A stretch of DNA of 64,000 nucleotides from Papio anubis (taxonomy: Eukaryota > Chordata > Mammalia > Primates > Cercopithecidae). The stretch is from contig NC_044984.1 of NCBI RefSeq assembly GCF_008728515.1, forward strand, positions 86,759,277 through 86,823,276, written 5' to 3'. Below the pieces are notes generated by a model that had not been told where the DNA came from, ran no database searches, and saw only the letters and a program-made list of their open reading frames with translations. Positions within the stretch are counted from its first letter, which is position 1. Each line of letters opens with the position of its first letter. The position numbers were made by a program, and so were the translations under genes. Shown one piece after another: positions 55,931 through 64,000 of the stretch.

Positions 55931-57018
55931 GACTCCCTGCAGCAGCACCCCCACCACTAGTGAATGCCTTCTCATCCCCTCTTTCAATTACTGTCTTGAA
56001 TGGTTTCTAGTAGATACAAAATGGTTTTTCTCCAATGGAAAAATAGAACACAGAGAGCCACTCAGTTTGCTCCCAACACCCTTTTGCAGCCGCTCACCAG
56101 AGCTACCTTGGTAAGTACTCTAGGAGTATCGGAAAATGAAAACAACAAACTCACACACCTTTTAAACATACACAACCAGTTCTGTCTACCCAGTGAAGGC
56201 ATATTCTTCTTATGTGGAACTTCAACCCATATCTGCCTCCCCACCAACTGGACAGGCACCTGCACCTTAGTCTTCCTAAGTCCCAACATTGACATTGCCC
56301 CAAGAAATCAGACCCTATCAGTGCTCCTCAAAGCTCAAGCCCACCAGTGCATGGCCATACAACTAATACCCCTACTTATAGGGTTAGGAATGGCCACTGC
56401 TACAGGAACTGGAAGAGCCAGTTTATCTACTTCACTATCCTACTGTCACACACTCTCAAAGGATTTCTCAGACAGTTGGCAGGAAATAACAAAATCTATC
56501 CTTATCTACAATCCCAAATAGGCTCTTTGGCAGCAGTGACTCTCCAAAACTGCTGAGACCTGGACCTCCTCACTGCTGAGAAAGGAGGACTCTGCACTTC
56601 CTTAGGGGAAGAGTGTTGCTTTTACACTAACCAATCAGAGATAGTATGAGATGCCACGCGGCATTTACAGGAAAAGGCTTCTGAAATCAGATAATGCCTT
56701 TCAAACTCTTATACCAACCTCTGGAGTTGGATGACATGGCTTCTCCCCTTTCTAGGTCCTGTGACAGCCATCTTGCGATTATTCACCTTTGGGCCCTGTA
56801 TTTTTAACCTCCTTGTCAATTTTGTTTCCTCCAGGATCCAGGCCATCAAGCTACAGATGGTCTTACAAATGGAACCGCAAATGAGCTCAACTTCACAAAT
56901 TCTACTAAGGAACCCTAGACCCACCCACTGGCCCTTTGACTGGCCTAGAGAGTTCCCCATGGGAAGAGACTACAACTGCAAGGCCCCTTCTTCACCCCAT
57001 CCAGCAGGAAGTAGATAG
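55931..57018 (+). pseudogene. Truncated env (end of SU and TM)
   Basis: 56000-56521 is the end of SU (motif CLPTNWTGTC near 56236) running into the hydrophobic fusion-peptide region, without a recognisable RXKR cleavage site between them. The conserved TM segment follows (LDLLTAEKGGLC, then CX6CC) near 56555-56625, but a stop lies inside the usual LQNRRG-like stretch just before it, and further stops follow. 56731-57018 keeps the membrane-spanning segment and tail. The SU receptor-binding part is gone. No functional envelope can be made. Confidence 0.88.
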
Positions 57019-57073
57019 AGTGGTCATCGCCCAGTTCCCAACAGCATTGGGGTGCCCTGTTTAGAGGGGACAT

Positions 57074-57521
57074 TGAGAATTGAGGCCAGTTGGACTTCCT
57101 GGGTCGAGTGGGCAATTGCGGAACTTTCCTGTCTTACAAGAAGATTGTAAAACACACCAATCAGGGCTCTGTAAAACGCATCAATCAGCGCTCTACAAAA
57201 TGCACCAATCAGCAGGATTCTAAAAGTAGCCAATCGTGGGGAGGATTGAAAAAAGGGCACTCTGATAGGACAGAAATGGAACATGGGAGGGGAGAATAAG
57301 GGAATAAAAGATGGCCACCCCAGCCAGCAGTGGCAACCCGCTCGGGTCCCCTTCCATGCTGTGGAAGCTTTGTCCTTTAGCTCTTCACAATAAACCTTGC
57401 TCACTCTTTGGATCATCCATGCCATCTTTAAGAGCTGTAACACTCACCACAAAGGTCCACGGCTTCATTCTTGAAGCCAGTGAGACAACAAACCCACCGG
57501 CAGGAACCAACTCCAGATACA
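57074..57521 (+). repeat. 3' LTR of the provirus
   Basis: 448 bases, TGAGAATTGAGGCCAG to CTCCAGATACA. It keeps three CCAAT/TCAAT repeat units, where the 5' LTR has one, the TATA-like GGGAATAAAAGA and AATAAA at 57389-57394. The preceding AGAGGGGA (57064-57071) is the likely polypurine tract. Confidence 0.95.
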
Positions 57522-57559
57522 ATATGACCTATAAAACTATTATTAAAACTTTTCTGCAA

Positions 57560-57695
57560 ACTTGACAGTAATTTTATGTATAACACACTGAGGCTCAGAA
57601 ACGTTGAAGATACGTTCTCAAGGTTCCTTGTAACAGGCAGATCTTGAACAAAAAAAAGTTATTTCAACTCCAAATCTGGTGCTATTGTCAACACT
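57560..57695 (-). mobile_element. MIR SINE relic
   Basis: CACACTGAGGCTCAGAAACG and GAAGATACGTTCTCAAGG fit minus-strand MIR. The matching left side, before 50068, is too eroded to prove that the provirus split it. Confidence 0.65.
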
Positions 57696-58734
57696 AGATA
57701 GAGAGCTTGGGACTTGAATTTCCTCAGAACTTGACAATTCCATTAAACATTTGGTGATATAATTTTCATCCAATCTAGTGGATTAGAAATTTGTTTAGAG
57801 TACTTCAATAGGGTCTTTTAATTTCTGTAAATAAAGTGTGCTTTCTGAATGTATCATACTACATTAAACCATGGACTGGAATAAAGAAGATATGAATGCA
57901 CTGGGCTGGAAATGGGAAAAGAATAATTTTAGGCATTTTCCTCATTCTGTTTAAACAGACTGAAGATTCTTTTTGGCAGGAGGCCTATGTTTAACCAGTG
58001 TTACTGAATATAGAATAATCATGGGTGGGGAGTATGTTTTCCTTAATTGAGTATGTTTTCTTGATATAAATGTGGATCTCAGGCTCCTAACTAGTCAAAG
58101 CAAAAGTTTCCAAATTGTCTGAGGTTGTGAAAGCCTAGGAGGCAAGACTTGGTGCCCATGTGAGACAAAAAACACAGAGCAAGTATGCCTGCAAGGAGGT
58201 TAAAATAGCATTGACAGATTGGACCACTTTCATTCTCTTCACTAACCACATCCTCCCTAGCTCCTTTCACCTAGCTCCTGAACATCTCTCACCACCCTCT
58301 GTTAGATCATGTCCCAGGAAATAATCCCCAGGAGGCTGCCCATCCAATGCATCCTCCACTACTGATCTCTCTTTGCTATCTGCCTCACCCAAGATCTTGC
58401 CACATGCAAGGGGTTTGTGTTCAGGGAGTTTGGCCAGATGAGAAATGGAGTGACTGGTTGAATCCTCTTTTACGAGCATTCAATTGTCTTTACTCTGAAG
58501 GGACTAATCCTTGAACCAAATGGGAATAGGTTATCCCTTCTCCTCCCTCTGTCCCTATTGACCAAAGAGCACAAAGGAGGCCAGGATGCCCACCCTGGCA
58601 CTATTCTCATATATTCAGTGAATGACTTCAGTGCCAGCTCAGCTGCCAGAGATGAAAATGACAGATGTCCTTTAAACATTAGGTTCCAGGGAATCACTTG
58701 GCACCTGAATTGACCTTGACTCCTCACAGATGAT
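57696..58734. other. Non-repetitive, no gene seen
   Basis: No named repeat. The minus-strand frames at 58267-58727 have no support. Confidence 0.5.
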
Positions 58735-59170
58735 GTATTAGTTTCCTAGGGATGCCATAACAAATTTTACAACCAACAAGGTGGTTAAATGACAGAAATT
58801 TATTCTCTCACAGTTCAGGAAGTCAGAAGTCCAAAATTGAGGTGTCAGCAGGATTAATTTCTTCTTGGAGTCTCAGAGGGAAGATCTGTTCCATGTCTCT
58901 CTCCACACCATCCAAGCTTGCCATCAATCCTTGGTACGCCTAGCTTGTGAAGCTTAACTTCAGTCTCTGCCTCCATCGTCACTGGGCCTTCTTTCTGTGT
59001 CTTCTCACCATCTACTTCTTTCTGCGTCTGTCTCTCTGTGATTCTGTGTGTCACTTCTTATAAAGACACCATTTATAGGATTAGAGCCCCCTCTCTTCCA
59101 ATATTGCCTCAATTTAACTAATTACATCTGCAAAGACCCTATTTTCACATAAGGCTCTGAGTGGGCATGA
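58735..59170 (-). mobile_element. MLT1-type LTR
   Basis: GATGTATTAGTTTCCTAGGG, ATGCCATAACAAATTTTAC, CTCTCACAGTTCAGGAAGTC, AGGTGTCAGCAGGATTAATT and TATAAAGACACCATTTATAG: the complement of a full MLT1 LTR. Confidence 0.9.
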
Positions 59171-59542
59171 ATTCTGCCAGAAATGATGGCAAACATATTT
59201 TCCTGTATTCACCATTCACGACTTGCCATTGGACCACTTGACATTGCAAACTGCCTATCTAGTAATGTGAGGGCAGCTAACAAAGTATCTTTTCCCTATA
59301 TATGTCAAGGCCCGAAATTTCCAGCCTCACATTTTTCCTTCTTTGGATCAGTCTTCTTTAGATGTAAAATTACTCCCTGACTTGGTCACATTTTAAGGTG
59401 TCATTCCTTACCAATACCTTAGTTTTCACTAATGTGATGAAGCCGAAGCACTCAATCATTCAATGGCCCAGAAAAAAAGAAAATGCTAGTCAATTTGGAC
59501 AGTCAAATTGGTGCCTTGCTACTCAAAATGCAGCCAGCCCAG
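59171..59542. other. Unassigned
   Basis: No gene or repeat recognised. Confidence 0.5.
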
Positions 59543-59677
59543 GGGTCATCAGCATCAGAGCCTCCTAGAACTGTAGAATCTTTCAAGGGTATATGCAAAC
59601 TTACTGTATCAGGATCTGCATTGTATCTCCATCCCCCAAGACATCCACATGCACATTAAAGTTGAAAATTGCTGCTC
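59543..59677 (-). mobile_element. MER5A MITE fragment
   Basis: ATCAGCATCAGAGCCTCCTAG, TATGCAAACTTACTGTATC and AAGTTGAAAATTGCTGCTC are the complement of MER5A. Confidence 0.7.
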
Positions 59678-59854
59678 TAGTAAAGCCTTTATAAAGTTGG
59701 GCTGGGGGAAAGTGTGGAGGGGGCTTTAGCTAGGATATGCATAGAGCCTAGGTCATGGGATAGGACACCAAGTCCAGTTGAGGTTGTAGAGGGTGAATAA
59801 GGGCACCCAGGAAATCTTGAGATGAAACAGAGAGAGAGAAATGTGCAACAATAA

Positions 59855-60065
59855 CTATGTGGAAAGGACACAAGTCTAGGTGCTTTACTTTGTACAGATT
59901 GTTTCTTTTAATGTTACAACAATCCAATGAGTTGGGTACTATAACCAGCACTATTTTATAGACAAGAATGCTTAGGCAGAGAGGTTTACTCAATATAAGG
60001 GTGGGCATTTCAGCCTGGAGAGTAGGACCCCAGAGCCCTGTTTCTTAACCACTATGCTCTCCTGA
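59855..60065 (-). mobile_element. MIR SINE relic
   Basis: AATGTTACAACAATCCAATG, GGTACTATAACCAGCACTAT and GTTTCTTAACCACTATGCTC form a minus-strand MIR, ending about 95 bases before the candidate exon. Confidence 0.88.
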
Positions 60066-60160
60066 CTACCAAAGAGTACAAGTAGATGCTAAAACATAAG
60101 CAAACTAATGACTTTCACACTTAATTTTAGTTCATAGGCCTGTTTGAACTTGTTTTTCAG

Positions 60161-60296
60161 GTCACATTATTTTGAAGATATGAATAAGCCTGGTGTTCAT
60201 CCATTTCCTTCATTTGAATCAAGTCAGTCAGTTGCTCATGGAACTCAACCTCGAGTCTCTCAGATCCCCAGCCCATTCATGGGCTCTGAGACCTGA
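60161..60296 (+). CDS. Candidate terminal coding exon, unknown protein
   Basis: A strong acceptor (TGAACTTGTTTTTCAG|GTCACA) is followed by one base that completes a codon split in phase 2, then 44 codons and a TGA at 60294-60296. It joins in frame to the exon at 49627-49811, whose donor leaves exactly two bases; the combined tail would be about 106 residues and has no stop before this TGA. Composition is hydrophilic, with Ser, Pro and Gln, ending FMGSET. The 10.3-kb intron between them contains the whole provirus; without it the intron would be about 2.9 kb. No family recognised. Confidence 0.45.
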
Positions 60297-60994
60297 GTGC
60301 CTCTTTCACACCCAAGAACATATAAATGACAACGACATATGACCAGACCATCCTGAGCCTGGTGTCTCTCCTCACAGGCCTGCCTTTCGTGAGCATGCCT
60401 GGGGAGAGATGACTAATGCTGTTTCTCCAATTTTGTCCTCTTCTAGGTCATGGGAATGATTTATTCTTACTCAGCAAACCAGTAATTATGTGTTATATGT
60501 GAGTGGTAAGATTTTTAAGGAGATGTGGAATCTGACTGCCTGATGTGATTCTCAAATGGCCCCAACATTTTACACAATTGTTTGTAATTACATAAAACCC
60601 AACTTACATTTGGGATGAGGAATGTATTTTTTAAGTTCTTTTGTGTTTGGAAGGACAAGCAATTACCATGGCTGTTTCTGATTCATTTACACTTAGCTCC
60701 TAAAAATATTGCCCTCAGGAAGGATGGCTGTTTGTTTGCCATGTCAAGAACATTTTATTTGGTTTCCTTTTAGAGAAAAATCCACATGCAGCCAATTTTA
60801 AACTGACTAGAATGTCTCAAAGATGTTTGGAAATTTCAAAACTCTGTTTTGCACCAAACACCTTCAAAACCTAAGTGGGGGCTCTGGAGAGAGATGCAAA
60901 GGAGATGGAATGTGGAGTCTCACGAAGAGAAGGTGCAGAAATCAGAAAAATACAGTGAAACTCAGAGAAACTCATGATTTCTATTAAAAATGTT
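60297..60994 (+). other. Possible 3' UTR, otherwise unassigned
   Basis: Follows the candidate terminal exon. No AATAAA occurs here; an ATTAAA variant is at 60983-60988, immediately before the MST LTR, and the first AATAAA downstream is at 61893-61898. Confidence 0.3.
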
Positions 60995-61393
60995 TGTATT
61001 AGTTCATCTTGTATTGTTATAAAGAAATGCCTAAGACAGGATAACTTATAAAGAAAAGAAGTTTAATTGGCTCATGGTTCCACAGGCTGCACAGGAAGCA
61101 TGACTGGGGAGGCCTCAGGAAACTTACAACCTTGGAAGAAGGGGAAGGGGAAGCAGGCACATCTTCACATGGCCAGAGCAGGAGGAAGAGACAGAGGGCC
61201 GGATGCCACACACTTTTAAACAACCAGATCTCGTGACAGCTCTATCACACTAACAATACCCAAGGGATGGTGTCAAACCATTCTTAAGGACCATCCCCAT
61301 GATTCAATCACCTGCCACCAGGCCGCACCTCCAACACTGAGGATTGCAATTAAACATGAGATTTAGGTGGAGACACTGATCTAAACCATATCA
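60995..61393 (-). mobile_element. Solo MST-type MaLR LTR with target duplication
   Basis: Complement of an MST LTR: TGTATTAGTTCATCTTG, GTTTAATTGGCTCATGG, GAAGCATGACTGGGGAGG and CCAGATCTCGTGACAGC, ending CTAAACCATATCA. ATGTT lies on both sides (60990-60994 and 61394-61398), the 5-bp duplication expected of MaLR elements. Confidence 0.95.
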
Positions 61394-61564
61394 ATGTTCA
61401 TACTTTCTGAGGACCGATTTTTAAGTTGCATCTGAATTATACTTAATTTTAGTGACTATTAGTACTCTCACCATATAATATACATATACACTTACAGACT
61501 TTTTTTTAACAGACGTTAATCACTGTGCATTGCTTTTGGCCTACAGAGTACTGGGGAAAAAAAT

Positions 61565-61762
61565 AACTGCACTGATATGACATCTTACTAGTTTATTTGA
61601 TCCTGACTTTGGGGTTGAAAAAGGGTAACTATGATTATCCTCTTTTACAGATAGGAAAATTGAGCCCCAGAAAGAATATGTGACTTCCCCTTGATTATAC
61701 AACAAATGTATAGCAAAATCAGAACTGGAAGCTAGCTGTCCTTAATTCTCACGACAGTTTTC
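61565..61762 (-). mobile_element. MIR SINE relic
   Basis: TTATCCTCTTTTACAGATAGG, AAAATTGAGCCCCAGAAAG and GAACTGGAAGCTAGCTG keep the minus-strand MIR order. Confidence 0.85.
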
Positions 61763-63024
61763 TCCCCTGTGACACCCACACATTGGCAGACAGTTTGGAA
61801 AAAGAGGCTGAAGGAACTTTAACATGCAAGATTTGTCGGTGTAAAGTTATCACCTTAAATATTTAGTATTAATTAACTGAACTCATTACTGCAATAAACT
61901 ATAATGCCTTTATAGAAATCTTGATGGCTTGCAACAAATAAACCAACTGGGTTCTGCAATCTCTAAAATGTCAACTGCAGTGTATTTCACAAGACAGCAA
62001 GAACTGCAGATAAATAATTGTCTGTGGTTAGATGACACTTGTCAAGTTCAAAGAGGGTAGAGCTTGCAGGAAGGTAATGTTCCCTCCTCTCTAAATCTCA
62101 AAACCATGTGGTTGTTTCTCTTATTTCTTTGTTTCTTTTCTAAGCAGAGAACCTAGAACATCCTGCTATTGTGAGCAGAGACTACAGCTGGTTAAGTACC
62201 TTCATTACAGATTCCCCGCTAACTTAGTGTAAGGTTTTATGTTTATCCGGCTAGGAGTTAGGCTGTGGTTTTACCATTTGCTGTAGCTGTGGTATCAGGG
62301 GCTAAAATTACCCGTGCCCTTGCTTTTGTCTCCCCTGTTGTGCTTGAATTTTCCTAGAGACTCCTGACATAGGGACTGAGGCTTGCAGTTCTTCGAGCTG
62401 TAATCCCTTGTTATTTATGTGGAGCATCATTGCTGTGTTGGTACTGTATGCGGGGAGAGAAAGAATTCTACAGTCCTGTGATTAGATCTGTCTTTTAGTG
62501 AGCCTGAGTTGGGTATTTCCCTTTCCCAGGTCCGTGAGGCCCCTGGTAAAACACCTGTGGGATGCGTTCTTGTAAAGTACTTTCCCTTGAAGGAAATCCT
62601 TCTTAAGGAGAACAGAGAGCTCTGGGCTTATTTCAACACAGAGCTCTGGGCTTATTTCTCCACGCCAACCCCTCAACCCCAAAGGGAAAGAGGAGAGGAT
62701 TTTTCTTCAGGTTCCATAGTGGAAATCTGATGTTACTCCTGGAGGTACAACTCAGGAAGGTATGGGGAGGCCCCTGCGATCGGGCCCCCTGGGAGTTTTT
62801 AAGTCTCAAACTTGTCCACACACAGCTTATAGCAATTTGTCAATTACTGTTCAGTTCCCTGGCTTCTGCTCCTGGTAAACTGAAATTCTCTGTATCCATC
62901 CCTCTGACTCCCCTGTTCTCTGGGAGGCAGTTTGGCCTGCGACCTCAATTCTCTGAAGGTTCTAAGAAGAATTGCCGGTTTTCAGTTTGTTCAGTTATTT
63001 TTGTTTTGTTTTGTTTTTGTTTTC
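61763..63024. other. Unassigned; LTR-like stretch from about 62140
   Basis: 62140-62990 has richer GC and several overlapping open frames on both strands (62482-62821, 62730-63065), as in an LTR or UTR of a repeat I cannot name. An imperfect tandem lies inside it. Confidence 0.4.
62616..62657. repeat. 18-bp tandem duplication
   Basis: AGAGCTCTGGGCTTATTT occurs at 62616-62633 and again at 62640-62657, a 24-base period. Confidence 0.9.
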
Positions 63025-63028
63025 TGTG

Positions 63029-63060
<32 letters not shown>
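63025..63060. repeat. (GT)n microsatellite
   Basis: About fifteen GT units following a (GTTTT)n run. A dinucleotide array of this length is usually polymorphic. Confidence 0.95.
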
Positions 63061-63063
<3 letters not shown>

Positions 63064-63799
63064 AGATAAGGGTGACAACTTCCAAGCTGTTCACTCGTCA
63101 GATCTGGAAACTAGAAGAGCGCTCAGTTTTTCTGCACATTTCTTTTTCTCTGACTTCTCCTGAGCCTGAAATCTTTCCAAATGGTAGTTGTGGTCCCAAG
63201 TCGGAGAACTGATTTAAAAAAAAATAGGAATTAAGATTTTAGATAGAACAAACTGAATGAACCACAAGGCAAGGCACCAACTTTGTAACTGCCTCTCTCT
63301 TCTCAAGGTGTTCTGAAGCCAGACAGGTCCGTTGAGGGCAGCCCTGTCCTTCCAAAGCCCACTGCTGAATTTGGGTGATGCTAGTAACACAGAACGGTCT
63401 CTTATGCTCAGGTCAGGCACATTTACACATAGGCCAATTCTTTAGGACTGCCTCCTGGGAAGGCAATTGAATTGTTCTGTGTTGTAGATATTTGGGTACA
63501 AAACACATTTTCTCCACATTCTCAAGTGTGACATTCACAGATCAGTGAGTACCAGTGAAAAGGAAGAAGCATGACACACAGAAGTTTCAGAAAGAGGATG
63601 TTGGGTTTTAAGCAAAGCAGCAGAAAGGGAGCACCACGAAAGGCCCTGAGTTTACCAAGAGCCACCTAGGCCTCTACACAAAGAGCCGGGAGAGAAGGGG
63701 AAAAAGAGGACAGAGTGGCAGAAAGAAGGCATTCTAGGCCTCTTCGGCCTTATTTTGGTATCTAGAGGAAGAAAAATGAGAGGAGTGAACCTACTTGTT
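63061..63799. other. Non-repetitive, no gene seen
   Basis: Purine-rich toward 63540-63780. The minus-strand frame 63214-63420 has no support. Confidence 0.5.
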
Positions 63800-63896
63800 T
63801 AAGGAAGTTCTCAAACTTTCATTGTGCCTCCAAATCACATGAGAAACCATGTAAAAATGCACATTCACATTCAGTGGATTGGGTACAGGGCTCAAG
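63800..63896 (+). mobile_element. MER5A-like fragment
   Basis: GAAGTTCTCAAACTTTCATTG and CAAATCACATGAGAAACCATG resemble the left half of MER5A. It is cut off by the tetranucleotide array. Confidence 0.65.
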
Positions 63897-64000
63897 ATTC
63901 CTTCCTTCCTTCCTTCCTTCCTTCCTTCCTTCCTTCCTTCCTTCCTTCCTTCCATCCTTCCTTCCTTGTTTCCTTCCTTCCTTCCTTTCTTCCTTCCTTT
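63897..64000. repeat. (TTCC)n microsatellite
   Basis: About 25 TTCC units with a few interruptions (CATCC, TTGTTTCC, TTTCTTCC), running off the window end. Confidence 0.96.

Larger units (their letters stand above)
50068..57525 (+). mobile_element. Class I endogenous provirus with ATAT duplication
   Basis: A provirus of about 7.45 kb bounded by two LTRs and flanked on both sides by ATAT (50068-50071 and 57522-57525), so both integration borders are intact. The order is LTR, primer site, leader, gag, pro, pol, env, LTR. Features of gag (two zinc knuckles), pro, RT (YVDD) and the TM part of env are gammaretrovirus-like. The LTRs resemble the LTR1/LTR2 group; HUERS-P, HERV-E and Harlequin elements belong there, and I cannot choose between them by eye. 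A hand count gives about 40 substitutions over about 400 aligned LTR bases (near 10 percent), consistent with integration in an early catarrhine ancestor. It is defective in every gene. Confidence 0.95.

Noticed and set aside
56000..56521. 173-codon env frame as an intact captured envelope gene
   Set aside because: It holds only the end of SU and the start of TM, has no signal peptide or receptor-binding part, and the TM continues in other frames with stops. Not a syncytin-like gene.
62730..63065. 111-codon frame ending in a VCVCV tail
   Set aside because: The tail is the (GT)n microsatellite and the rest lies in an LTR-like stretch.
1..64000. A novel multi-gene system (defence, biosynthetic or mobile)
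   Set aside because: The window is an ordinary repeat-rich primate locus with little coding DNA; the most unusual items are the provirus, the inverted duplication and the unrecognised exon pair.

Overview
The window is vertebrate nuclear DNA from a primate, most probably human. It is AT-rich and non-operonic, and it is packed with both halves of many Alu elements, L1, L2 and MIR fragments, MaLR LTRs (MST/THE1/MLT1 type), hAT/MER5 MITEs and several endogenous-retrovirus LTRs. A solo LTR that matches the HERV-W LTR (LTR17) points to a catarrhine primate. Family names are given from remembered consensus features; no database search was possible.

Layout. 1-10 kb: Alu pieces, MIR relics and a complete solo LTR17 (4812-5593) sitting inside a MIR with a 4-bp target duplication. 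10-20 kb: an internally deleted MST/THE1-type MaLR element (10472-11608), Alus, MLT1-like LTRs, and a nest in which an L2 contains a hAT MITE that contains an Alu (17740-18895). 19.6-20.4 kb: a second complete solo ERV LTR with a 4-bp duplication. 20-30 kb: mostly non-repetitive, with one conserved-looking non-coding block, a large inverted duplication (25735-26672) and a candidate TATA promoter with a short first exon near 29.5-29.72 kb. 30-49 kb: further Alu, L1, L2, MIR, MLT1, MST and MER5 relics, and a perfect G-quadruplex motif at 32635-32649.

50.07-57.52 kb: a nearly complete class I (gamma-like) endogenous provirus on the + strand, with paired LTRs, an ATAT target duplication, a degraded Pro-type primer-binding site and broken gag, pro, pol and env. 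An internal deletion joins the first half of integrase to the end of env. It cannot make virus: every gene carries stops, frameshifts or lost catalytic residues.

The only gene-like coding signal outside the provirus is a pair of in-phase exon candidates on the + strand (49627-49811 and 60161-60296), the second ending in a stop codon. The provirus lies between them, so if the exons are real it sits in sense orientation in the last intron. I do not recognise the protein. A weaker minus-strand exon-like open stretch lies near 35.82-35.99 kb. No RNA gene, CRISPR array or prokaryotic system is present; most short open frames are Alu, L1, LTR or chance frames.
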